Below are positions 1 to 5,938 of a stretch of DNA of 6,685 nt, one piece after another. How positions within the stretch are numbered: the first letter of the stretch is position 1; every line of letters begins with the position of its first letter. Under the pieces are notes generated by a model. The model did not search any database. It saw only the letters and a program-made list of their open reading frames with translations, and was not told the DNA's origin. A program made the position numbers and the translations under genes. The stretch covers positions 1 through 6,685 of the forward strand of contig CATPCK010000813.1 in NCBI GenBank assembly GCA_955652655.1, given 5' to 3'. Origin of the DNA: an uncultured Ktedonobacteraceae bacterium (GTDB taxonomy: Bacteria > Chloroflexota > Ktedonobacteria > Ktedonobacterales > Ktedonobacteraceae).

Positions 1-1
1 C

Positions 2-625
2 AATATCGTACGAGCGCTTGCCTTGCTGGCGCAGCAAGAAGAGAAGGGCGCAGATTCGACGCAGCCGCCTGCGACACTGATGATAGTTGGAGGAGAAACG
101 GTAGAGCCTGATGCGGAGGCGACGCCCGAGATAGGAGAGCTGCAGCGGTTGGCAGCGGAACTTGGCGTCTCAGAACGGGTACGTTTTATTGGCAAGCGGC
201 AGGCTAACGAACTGCGTTATTACTATTGCGCGGGCGATGTGGCGGTCACCACGCCCTGGTATGAGCCATTCGGCCTGACCCCTCTTGAAGCGATGGCCTG
301 TGGTCGAGCGGTGATCGGCTCGGCGGTTGGTGGCATCACCTATACCATCAAGGACGGTGAAACAGGCCTGCTCGTGCCGCCGCGTAACCCCGAAGCACTA
401 GCCGCCAGCCTGAGTGAGTTGCTCAGCCACCCTGAACGCTGCAAGCAAATGGGGCAGGCCGCGCGCAAAAGAGTAGAGCGAGAGTTTACGTGGTCAATCG
501 TCGCCATGCGCACCGCGGCACTTTACGAAACGGTTCTAGCGGAACGCAGGCATGAGAGACTGCCAGTAGATACAACACCCTTATCAATAGTGTCTTTGCC
601 TAAAGTACCAGAGAGCAATTCCTAG
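2..625 (+). CDS. Glycosyltransferase family 4 (GT-B), C-terminal part; 5' end cut by window
   Basis: Retaining glycosyltransferase of the GT4 family, expected to transfer a sugar from a nucleotide-sugar donor to a glycan or lipid acceptor in the cytoplasm. The frame is open from base 2 to the TAG at 623-625, so only about 207 C-terminal residues are visible. An internal TTG at 23 is not a credible start because homologous sequence continues upstream of it. The segment is the C-terminal Rossmann half of a GT-B fold: LMIVGG strand, then ERVRFIGK, then the donor-binding E-x7-E motif EPFGLTPLE (first Glu codon at base 263), followed by AMACGRAVIGSAVGG and DGETGLLVPPRNPEALA. This order is typical of GT4 enzymes such as sucrose-phosphate synthase and MshA relatives. 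The last 30 or so residues form a low-similarity tail. It is followed after 12 nt by a GT2 gene, so it is probably part of a glycan operon. Family confident, sugar specificity unknown. Confidence 0.93.
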   Translation, partial: NIVRALALLAQQEEKGADSTQPPATLMIVGGETVEPDAEATPEIGELQRLAAELGVSERVRFIGKRQANELRYYYCAGDVAVTTPWYEPFGLTPLEAMACGRAVIGSAVGGITYTIKDGETGLLVPPRNPEALAASLSELLSHPERCKQMGQAARKRVEREFTWSIVAMRTAALYETVLAERRHERLPVDTTPLSIVSLPKVPESNS

Positions 626-637
626 AAAGATACGAAT

Positions 638-1495
638 ATGGCCCTGGTTGATATTCTCATTCCGACCTATGGACGCAAGACTGGCCTGGCAGTCGTTTTA
701 ACCAGCCTGTTCGGCCAGACGTTCAGCGATTTTAACGTCATCGTCTCAGACCAGACAAAAGAGGGTGAGACCTATCTCGAGAGTATCGAGATCCAGACAC
801 TGGTGCAGGCTCTCAGGTGGCAGGGGCACGAGGTGACATTGCACAGGCACCTGCCGCGCCGGGGATTAGCGGAGCAGAGGCAGTTTCTGCTTGAGCAGAG
901 CAGCGCGCCCTACGTTCACTACCTCGACGATGATGTCCTGCTTGATCCATCGGCGCTGGCACGCATGTTGAGTGTGATTCAGATTGATAAGTGCGGCTTC
1001 GTTGGCTGCGCGGCAACGGGTCTGAGTTATCTTGACGATATACGCCCGCACCAGCAGCAGATCGAGACCTGGACAGGGCCGGTAGTCCCCGAACCCTTCG
1101 AGCCCAATACCATTCCATGGGAGCGCCACAAAGTCAATAACGCGGCTAATCCACTACATTTGGAGCAACAGCTTGTAACGAATGGTGGCATTGTGCGCTA
1201 CAAGGTCGCCTGGATAGGGGGAGCTAACGTCCTTTATGATCATGCCAGGCTGCTTGATGTCGGTGGGTTCTCCTGGTGGCAGCGCTTACCACCTGAACAT
1301 GCCGGTGAAGAGGTAGTGGTCCAGTTTCTGCTCATTCGTAAGTATGGCGGCTGTGGTATTCTACCAAGTGGCACCTATCATCTTGGCCTGCCGACCTCAA
1401 TCGAGGACCGCAGGCACAATGCAACAGAACTGTTTGAGGAATTAGTGAAAGAATTTAACGTTCACCCGGCAGTACCGATGGGAGTAAAAACATGA
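638..1495 (+). CDS. Glycosyltransferase family 2 (GT-A)
   Basis: Probable inverting glycosyltransferase of 285 residues with a GT-A nucleotide-sugar domain. The N-terminus VDILIPTYGRKTGL, with SLFGQTFSDFNVIVSDQ, is the usual GT2 opening. The DxD-type metal and donor site is YLDDDVLL (Asp97-Asp99). WIGGANVLYDHARLLDVGGF (from about residue 192) followed by HAGEEVVVQFLL (Glu224-Glu225) occupies the position of the catalytic-base [G/E]ED region. No transmembrane helix is apparent, so it is probably cytosolic or peripheral on the membrane. The start ATG at 638 has only a weak purine-rich site (AGAAAGA, 624-630), which suggests translational coupling to the GT4 gene ending 12 nt before. Its stop overlaps the next start as ATGA. 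The acceptor and sugar cannot be told from sequence. Confidence 0.93.
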   Translation: MALVDILIPTYGRKTGLAVVLTSLFGQTFSDFNVIVSDQTKEGETYLESIEIQTLVQALRWQGHEVTLHRHLPRRGLAEQRQFLLEQSSAPYVHYLDDDVLLDPSALARMLSVIQIDKCGFVGCAATGLSYLDDIRPHQQQIETWTGPVVPEPFEPNTIPWERHKVNNAANPLHLEQQLVTNGGIVRYKVAWIGGANVLYDHARLLDVGGFSWWQRLPPEHAGEEVVVQFLLIRKYGGCGILPSGTYHLGLPTSIEDRRHNATELFEELVKEFNVHPAVPMGVKT

Positions 1496-2235
1496 ACGAT
1501 CAACCTTTACAAGGGAAAGTGGTCCTGGTGACAGGAGCAGGAAGTGGGCTTGGGGAAGCAACAGCCCGAGCATTCGCCAACGCAGGCTGTAGCGTTGTCT
1601 GCATCGACATCAATGGAGAGGCAGCGGAGCGGGTCAGGCGCGATCTGGCCAACCAGGATACTAAAAGTATCGCGCTCCAGTGCGATGTCAGCAATGCCGA
1701 GGCTGTCTTCAAAAGAGTCGAGGCGGTAGATGCGCATTTCGGCCGCCTGGATATCGTCGTCAATTGTGCGGCGATCGATCACACACTCTCCGTCGATGAG
1801 ATGACCATTGAGCAATGGGACCAGGTGATCAATGTCAACCTGCGCGGGCCATTTCTGCTGTCAAAGGCGGCGCTACCGCTCATGCGACGACAGCACTCGG
1901 GCCATATCATCAATGTCGCATCAACGGCTGCGACGCGTGCCTGGGCAAACGCCTCGGCCTACCATGCCTCTAAATGGGGGCTGGTCGGCTTCAGCCGTGG
2001 GCTTGGCGTCGAGGGGCGAGCCGATGGCATCCGTGTGACGACGATTATCCCCGGCGGCATGCGCACGCACTTCTTTGATCGTTTCGCCGAACAGCATATC
2101 CCCATGCCGGAGCAGCAGAACCTGCAAGACCCTGCCAACGTGGCCAAAGTGATTGTTTTCGCGACACAGGTTCCACCCGAGTCGGCTCTGCAGGAGGTGA
2201 TTATCACCCCTATGACCGAGACAAGCTGGCCGTAA
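1492..2235 (+). CDS. Short-chain dehydrogenase/reductase (classical SDR)
   Basis: NAD(P)-dependent oxidoreductase of 247 residues, a normal classical SDR length. The cofactor motif TGAGSGLG is at 14-21. Asp39 at the end of strand 2 (VVCIDI) favours NAD(H) over NADP(H). CDV is at 64-66, and the NNAG-equivalent is NCAA at 91-94, a variant. The INVNLRG segment at 113-119 carries the structural Asn. The catalytic Ser144 (NVAST), Tyr157 and Lys161 (YHASK) have canonical spacing, and PGGMRT at 187-192 follows. The C-terminus ends in ITPMTETSWP rather than the DGG tail of FabG-like enzymes. The ATG overlaps the GT2 stop (ATGA), with GGGAG at 1480-1484, 7 nt upstream. Being translationally coupled to two glycosyltransferases, it may act on a sugar or glycoconjugate precursor. 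That is inference, and the substrate is unknown. Confidence 0.93.
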   Translation: MNDQPLQGKVVLVTGAGSGLGEATARAFANAGCSVVCIDINGEAAERVRRDLANQDTKSIALQCDVSNAEAVFKRVEAVDAHFGRLDIVVNCAAIDHTLSVDEMTIEQWDQVINVNLRGPFLLSKAALPLMRRQHSGHIINVASTAATRAWANASAYHASKWGLVGFSRGLGVEGRADGIRVTTIIPGGMRTHFFDRFAEQHIPMPEQQNLQDPANVAKVIVFATQVPPESALQEVIITPMTETSWP

Positions 2236-2296
2236 TTACAAAGAAGAAAATATAGGGACTTGATGTCTTTCGTGATTTGATTGCAAGGCCTCCAGA

Positions 2297-2330
2297 GGGC
2301 GACCACGAGGGATCGCCCCTACCATGCCAC
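2297..2330 (-). repeat. 34-nt hairpin-containing dispersed repeat, copy A
   Basis: Read on the minus strand this 34-nt segment matches bases 6407-6440 at 30 of 34 positions. It contains an 8-bp stem: GGGCGACC at 2297-2304 against GATCGCCC at 2311-2318 with one G-T wobble, and a 6-nt loop. It lies in the 137-bp spacer between two convergent genes (SDR and ABC permease), where a hairpin could help end transcription from either side. Neither flank has a clear T-run, so I do not call it an intrinsic terminator. It looks like a REP-like interspersed element. Confidence 0.72.
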
Positions 2331-2372
2331 GAAGTGCTGCTGGTGAAAAACGCCCATAACCACCCATTTGGC

Positions 2373-3167
2373 TCAACTCGATGCGCTGGTATAATGCCTG
2401 AGACTCATACGAAAGAAAAATGAAGCAAGGACAAACAGCCCAAGTGCGATTGCCGCGCCTGCCATAAGAACGAGGGGAGAGGCCTGTCTCGTCAACACCT
2501 CTACCGGAATAGTGGTAATGAAGGCTACCGGCACGACCCAGGTGAGGAGCAGCCTGAGCGCTCCCGGGTATAATCCTACAGGGTAGCGCCCCAACTGCAT
2601 GACGCTGTTGAAGATCCAGGTAAGGGGAATACCTTGCTGCCAGAGGGAAGCGCTGCTGAGTAGGAGAAAGATAGCGTAGACAATGAGCAGCGATATACAC
2701 AGGTTGAAGACGAACATAGCGAGCTGAAGCAGGCCGATGTGCTTTCCCAGCAGCGTCAGTGCTATACAGAGAAGGACCAGGCTCAGGGAAACGTCGATGA
2801 ATGACCACAGGCGCCACTTGCGAAAACTTACCAGGAATTGCGTGGATACCGGGGCCTGCAAGGTATAATCAAAGCGACCGGTCCAGGCATCGCCGTCGAT
2901 ACCACCCAGGCTAACCATACTTGGCTCAATGACCAGGTTTTGCAGAGCCGTAATAAGTTGATAGATAGCGAGCAGGGTGAAGGTTTCTGGAAAGGTCCAG
3001 CCCTGGATCGTAGTGACGACATGGAAGAGAATCGCTATCCCCAGGATACCCGTGGTCAAACTGAGGATGGTGCCGAGGATATTCACCACGAAATTCATGC
3101 GAAAGGCCATCTCTTCCTGGATAGAGACACGCAAGAACAGCCCTATGAGACGCAGGTAGTACAACAT
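2373..3167 (-). CDS. ABC-2 type exporter permease, second subunit (ABC2_membrane_6 / former DUF990 type)
   Basis: Integral membrane subunit of an ABC exporter, 264 residues. Hydrophobic segments lie at roughly 25-50, 57-83, 117-140, 144-175, 205-222 and 228-252, fitting the six-helix ABC-2 fold. Family features include GRFDYTLQAPVSTQF (about 97-111) in the cytoplasmic loop after helix 2 and LGRYPVGLYPGALR (about 192-205) before the last two helices. It ends MSLRHYTSASS, which mirrors the GLRHYASVGG end of its upstream partner, so the two permeases are paralogues that probably form the heterodimeric channel. The start ATG at 3167 is supported by GGAGGT at 3179-3174, buried in the last codons of the preceding permease gene. 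It is the last gene of the ATPase-permease-permease operon. The transported substrate is unknown. Confidence 0.9.
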   Translation of the reverse strand: MLYYLRLIGLFLRVSIQEEMAFRMNFVVNILGTILSLTTGILGIAILFHVVTTIQGWTFPETFTLLAIYQLITALQNLVIEPSMVSLGGIDGDAWTGRFDYTLQAPVSTQFLVSFRKWRLWSFIDVSLSLVLLCIALTLLGKHIGLLQLAMFVFNLCISLLIVYAIFLLLSSASLWQQGIPLTWIFNSVMQLGRYPVGLYPGALRLLLTWVVPVAFITTIPVEVLTRQASPLVLMAGAAIALGLFVLASFFFRMSLRHYTSASS

Positions 3168-3170
3168 AGT

Positions 3171-3962
3171 TTAACCTCCAACCGATGCATAGTGACGCAG
3201 GCCTTGATGCCAAACGAGCCTGTACAGCAATATCACGGCAAGCACCCAGGCGCTTTGCAAGGCAAGTCCTTGCCATATTTCCGCGGTACTCAGGCGCCCC
3301 ACCAGTACCTCCACGGGGAAGCCAAGCATGGAGCGAAAGGGCAATGCCGTGGCCAGAGTTCCCAGCCAGCCAGGCAGGAGCGCGATCGGAGCAACCTCAC
3401 CGGCTAGCAGGAAAACCAGGGTATCATTCAGCGCGAGCAGAGCATCGGACCGGCTGTTCCACAGAGCCAGCAGCGCCAGGGTATAGGCCATTAAAAAGCG
3501 CAAGATTTGAGCCAGTAGGAGCGCGGGCAGGAAGTACAGACACGACCACAAGGAGAAAGGCAGGGCTGGGTGTAAGAAGATGAGCAGCACGACCGTTACC
3601 AGCACAGCAAAGGGCGTGCAGACCACCTTCATGGCGATATCGGTGGTAATGGCTTCAAAGATTGGCGGCATGGGTTGCAGCAGCCAGGTCGAGAAGTTAC
3701 CGATGCGAATGTTATCCCCAACCGTCCAGTTACAGACAGGGTAGGTGAACTGATTGAGCATAATGAAACAGAGGTAATAGACAATAAAGCCATCACGGTT
3801 AAAGCCCTGGACCTCTCCCTGTCCTGCCACAGTAGCCCAGACAAAAAGGTACAATAACGAAGGCACCATCCAGCCGAAAGTCAGAGTCCAGTAGAAGCCT
3901 CGACCGGCCAACCAGCCAAGATGCGATCTTTTTATCAGCTCCCAGCCTCCACGCAGATTCAT
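3171..3962 (-). CDS. ABC-2 type exporter permease, first subunit (ABC2_membrane_6 / former DUF990 type)
   Basis: Integral membrane subunit of an ABC exporter, 263 residues from the chosen start. Several long hydrophobic stretches fit about six helices, for example WTLTFGWMVPSLLYLFVWAT, IVYYLCFIMLNQFTYPV and FAVLVTVVLLIFLHPALPF. Family features are GNFSTWLLQPMPPIFEAI (matching GxxDxxLxxPvs in the partner) and LLAGEVAPIALLPGW followed by LPFRSMLGFPVEVLVGR, typical of these paired permeases. I choose the ATG at 3962 over an in-frame TTG at 3968. The ATG overlaps the ATPase stop as ATGA and has AAGGAG 7 nt upstream, whereas the TTG would sit almost on the ribosome site. It is the partner of the following permease, and both depend on the upstream ATPase. 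Export is inferred from the family and the lack of a binding protein gene. Confidence 0.91.
   Translation of the reverse strand: MNLRGGWELIKRSHLGWLAGRGFYWTLTFGWMVPSLLYLFVWATVAGQGEVQGFNRDGFIVYYLCFIMLNQFTYPVCNWTVGDNIRIGNFSTWLLQPMPPIFEAITTDIAMKVVCTPFAVLVTVVLLIFLHPALPFSLWSCLYFLPALLLAQILRFLMAYTLALLALWNSRSDALLALNDTLVFLLAGEVAPIALLPGWLGTLATALPFRSMLGFPVEVLVGRLSTAEIWQGLALQSAWVLAVILLYRLVWHQGLRHYASVGG
3174..3179 (-). promoter_or_regulatory. Shine-Dalgarno GGAGGT inside the end of the preceding gene
   Basis: A full-consensus ribosome site overlaps the last sense codons of the first permease, directly before its TAA. It lies 6 nt before the ATG of the second permease. This supports translational coupling and a balanced supply of the two permease subunits. 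Confidence 0.8.
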
Positions 3963-4975
3963 TGACAAACTCCTTCCCGGTAGACCTGGTCAATAACGGC
4001 CTCGATAGGCGGATCCTCCACCGAGATATCGACGACAGGCAGTTCTCCCAGCACATGAGTAAGGATGGCGGCAGCATGTCGTTTTTCCACGCGCAGCGAG
4101 AAGCCCCTGTCCGCTTGATCCATGATAGTAACCGGGAAGCTGGCGCTCAATATCGTCCTCTCGACCTCGTTCGTGCTCTGCTCACGGCTATCATCCACTG
4201 TGAGGCGAATGAGTTTAAAGGGGGCCATACGCTCGGCCAGTCCTGCCAGTTCCCCGTCATAGAGTAGTTTGCCGTGATCGATGAGGATGACCCGGGAACA
4301 CAGCGCGGTGACATCCGCCATGTAGTGGCTGGTGAGGATCATTGTCGCCCCCGTACGCCGGTTGTATTCCGCCAGGAAACGTCTCAGGCGGAGCTGCATG
4401 GTCACGTCCAGTCCCAGGGTTGGCTCATCGAGAAAAAGGACACGCGGCCGGTGCAGCAGTGCGCCGGCCAGCTCACACTTCATACGCTCTCCAAGAGAGA
4501 GGTTGCGCACCAGTTTGGGAAGAAGGTCCTCTATCTCCAGGAGCTCAACCAGTTCCTCGAGCATAGACCGGAAATCGGCGCGAGAAATGCGGAAAATCGC
4601 GGCCAGCACCCTGAATGAGTCGATGGCCGTGTTCTCCCAGTTCAGGCGATTTTTGTTAGCCATGATCATGCTGATGGTACGGAGATATTGGGTCTTCCTT
4701 TCCCACGGTACGAAATTTTCAACACGCACTTCCCCTGTAGTGGGATAGAGCAGACCGGCCAGCATTTTCAGGGTGGTAGTTTTGCCGGCTCCATTGGGCC
4801 CAATGAAGCCAACCATCTCGCCCCGTTTGATGTTGAAGCTGACGTTGTCGACAGCTATGATATCCTTAAAGCGGCGGTGCACCAGGCTTTGCATGGTGGC
4901 CAGCAGTCCCTCTTCTCGCTCTGGTACGTGGTATGTTTTCGAGAGTTGGCGCACATGGATATGTGGTTCAGTCAT
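3959..4975 (-). CDS. ABC exporter ATP-binding protein (ABC-2 type)
   Basis: Cytoplasmic ATPase powering the two permeases encoded downstream, 338 residues. Walker A GPNGAGKT is at 59-66, the signature is LSLGE at 159-163 (noncanonical LSGGQ), Walker B VLFLDE is at 179-184, the D-loop is LGLD at 187-190 and the H-loop His is 217 (ILTSHYMAD). The Q-loop region reads MANKNRLNW, with Asn107 where the related families usually have Gln. A C-terminal domain of about 90 residues follows the nucleotide-binding domain, as in DrrA-like exporters. The frame extends upstream to 5077, but I choose the ATG at 4975: similarity begins at HIHVRQLSKTY, AAGGAG lies at 4990-4985 with 9-nt spacing, and the 34 extra residues run through the presumed promoter. 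It is first gene of a three-gene operon, divergent from the double-MerR gene. The substrate is unknown. Confidence 0.95.
   Translation of the reverse strand: MTEPHIHVRQLSKTYHVPEREEGLLATMQSLVHRRFKDIIAVDNVSFNIKRGEMVGFIGPNGAGKTTTLKMLAGLLYPTTGEVRVENFVPWERKTQYLRTISMIMANKNRLNWENTAIDSFRVLAAIFRISRADFRSMLEELVELLEIEDLLPKLVRNLSLGERMKCELAGALLHRPRVLFLDEPTLGLDVTMQLRLRRFLAEYNRRTGATMILTSHYMADVTALCSRVILIDHGKLLYDGELAGLAERMAPFKLIRLTVDDSREQSTNEVERTILSASFPVTIMDQADRGFSLRVEKRHAAAILTHVLGELPVVDISVEDPPIEAVIDQVYREGVCQ
3970..3975 (-). promoter_or_regulatory. Shine-Dalgarno AAGGAG that fixes the permease start
   Basis: AAGGAG on the minus strand lies inside the end of the ATPase gene, 7 nt before the ATG at 3962. It decides for that ATG (263 residues) against the TTG two codons upstream. 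Confidence 0.75.
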
Positions 4976-5006
4976 GGTTTCCTTCTCCTTTGCCAGCGAG
5001 CTATTT

Positions 5007-5023
5007 TTACTGTATAACAGTAA
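5007..5023. promoter_or_regulatory. Perfect 17-bp dyad, candidate operator of the ABC exporter operon
   Basis: TTACTGT-ATA-ACAGTAA is a perfect inverted repeat with 7-bp arms and a 3-bp centre. It lies in the 143-bp divergent spacer, 32 bp upstream of the ATPase start. On the minus strand its core contains TATACA, a possible -10 element of the exporter promoter, but I see no convincing -35 at normal spacing. Its place between a regulator gene and a divergent exporter makes it the best candidate binding site for that regulator. The sequence shows the dyad; the binding is inference. Confidence 0.5.
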
Positions 5024-5100
5024 TGCAAGGCTTGAAGGTTTTGTGCGTCTCATGCTGTAGACTATGCTAAGAGTCACGTGGAGAGTTTATCATTGCACTT

Positions 5101-5106
5101 GAAGGA
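5101..5106 (+). promoter_or_regulatory. Probable ribosome site GAAGGA of the double-MerR gene
   Basis: This is the only purine-rich match near the start. It lies 12 nt before the TTG at 5119, longer than usual, which suggests weak initiation. An ATG at 5107 is in the same frame, but it is followed by AGT and TGA, so it cannot be the start. With a TTG start as well, the regulator is probably made at a low level. Confidence 0.45.
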
Positions 5107-5118
5107 ATGAGTTGAACG

Positions 5119-5841
5119 TTGCAGAAATTCCTCCGTCCCATTGATCTCGCTCGAGCTGTTGGCGTGAGTACGCAGGCAGTGCGTAACTATGAGCAATGGG
5201 GATTTTTGCCGATGGCAGAGCGGGGACCGCAGGGTTACCGCCGGTATGGGTCAACTCATCTCAGTGCCCTGCAAACGGCCCGCGCCTTGATCGATGGCTT
5301 TGGCTGGGAGCGCGCACGCCAGATCATGGAATGTATTCACCATGGCGACCTCTCTACAGCATTCGCTGTGATCGATGCTTACCATGCCATCATCCATCAA
5401 AGTCGTCTCGAAGTTGAAGAAACACTCAGGGCTATCCAGGTGATAGCAGACGCTCTTCCACCGGCGATGGAGAAGGGAGGCAAGAGGAAACAGTTCCATA
5501 TAGGGGAAGTGGCCGGCCGTACAGGAGTACGCGTTTCGGCCATTCGTTTCTGGGAAGAGCAAGGATTGATCCAACCGGCGCGAGACAAGGGCAATAGCTA
5601 TCGTCTCTACGATGAACAGCAAGTACGCCTGCTGCAGGTGGCGGCTCTTCTGCGCAAGGCTGGATACGACATAGAAGCGACACGCGTGGTGTTGACACAA
5701 TTAGCCCAGGGAACGCCTGGGCAGGCCATGACGGCCACTGAGAATCGGCTCAGAGAACTGATAGAAGCGAGTCGTCGCTGTGTGAAGGCAACGGCTGCCA
5801 TGTGGGCGTATATCGAAGGACAGGCCAGGTTGGAGAAATAA
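5119..5841 (+). CDS. Transcriptional regulator with two tandem MerR-type helix-turn-helix domains
   Basis: Probable DNA-binding regulator of 240 residues. The first MerR-type winged helix-turn-helix spans about 5-72 (LRPIDLARAVGVS, AVRNYEQWGFLP, GYRRYGSTHLSALQ). A helical linker spans about 84-115. The second domain spans about 126-192 (FHIGEVAGRTGV, AIRFWEEQGLIQPA, YRLYDEQQVRLLQVAALL), followed by a helical tail to 240. The two domains share 11 of 34 aligned residues across the helix-turn-helix and wing start, including R-x-[YW]-E-x-x-G and Y-R-x-Y. This points to internal duplication, each half having its own putative dimer helix. No ligand-binding domain or conserved Cys cluster is visible: the chain has only Cys72 and Cys221. 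The start is TTG at 5119, since an in-frame TGA at 5113 excludes anything earlier and the first domain begins at once. Divergent from the ABC exporter, so it is a likely regulator of it. OsmC lies 97 nt downstream. Confidence 0.88.
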   Translation: MQKFLRPIDLARAVGVSTQAVRNYEQWGFLPMAERGPQGYRRYGSTHLSALQTARALIDGFGWERARQIMECIHHGDLSTAFAVIDAYHAIIHQSRLEVEETLRAIQVIADALPPAMEKGGKRKQFHIGEVAGRTGVRVSAIRFWEEQGLIQPARDKGNSYRLYDEQQVRLLQVAALLRKAGYDIEATRVVLTQLAQGTPGQAMTATENRLRELIEASRRCVKATAAMWAYIEGQARLEK

Positions 5842-5847
5842 TTATGC

Positions 5848-5910
5848 GCTATGGTGGGTTTGGCAACCTACAAGTTGTAGGTAGACCAAAGCTGCCAGAC
5901 CCACCATAGC
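5848..5910. repeat. Long imperfect hairpin (17-bp stem) with nested dyad
   Basis: Bases 5848-5864 pair with 5894-5910 over 17 bp, 16 Watson-Crick plus one T-G wobble. Within the loop a second inverted repeat, 5866-5873 with 5875-5882, forms ACCTACAAGTTGTAGGT. The element starts 7 nt after the double-MerR stop and ends 28 nt before the OsmC start, filling most of the spacer. The 3' flank is CCAAAAACAGG with no T-run, so it is not a standard terminator on the plus strand. It could be a REP/MITE-like repeat, an mRNA stabiliser or attenuator between the two genes, or a protein-binding site. Confidence 0.75.
5866..5882. promoter_or_regulatory. MerR-operator-like dyad ACCTACAAGTTGTAGGT
   Basis: A 17-bp dyad with 8-bp perfect arms and one central base. 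The ACCT...AGGT ends resemble operators of MerR-family regulators, such as the SoxR type. A TTGGCA hexamer, similar to a -35 box, abuts it at 5860-5865, as in MerR-controlled promoters. However, nothing resembling a -10 box appears 16-20 bp further on. It lies between a MerR-type gene and OsmC. It may simply be the tip of the surrounding hairpin repeat. Confidence 0.3.
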
Positions 5911-5938
5911 CCAAAAACAGGAAAGGATTACTTATATC

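Noticed and set aside
2236..2817. Minus-strand frame of 193 codons across the end of the second permease.
   Set aside because: Out of frame with the clear permease and no recognisable domain; it reads through the hairpin repeat.
2838..3407. Long plus-strand frame (189 codons) opposite the two permeases, and other frames over 100 codons opposite the GT2, SDR and regulator genes.
   Set aside because: Low-complexity, charged or Arg/Ser-rich translations with no recognisable motifs, antisense to strongly supported genes.
3966..3968. TTG as an alternative start of the first permease (265 residues).
   Set aside because: The ribosome site AAGGAG would be almost adjacent, while the ATG at 3962 has 7-nt spacing and an ATGA overlap with the ATPase stop.
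5032..5068. Possible promoter of the regulator: TTGAAG (5032-5037) with TAGACT 20 bp on, or TTGTGC with TATGCT 16 bp on.
   Set aside because: Each hexamer matches the consensus at only 3-4 of 6 positions and the promoter preferences of the host are unknown.
4976..5077. N-terminal extension of the ATPase by 34 residues.
   Set aside because: It runs through the spacer and the 17-bp dyad, shows no family similarity, and the ATG at 4975 has a good ribosome site.
5031..5105. Direct repeat CTTGAAGG at 5031-5038 and 5098-5105.
   Set aside because: Eight bases and a ribosome-site-like sequence; easily chance and without further support.
5911..5938. TTATAT just before the OsmC start as a -10 box.
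   Set aside because: It would place transcription start inside the coding region and has no -35 at normal spacing.
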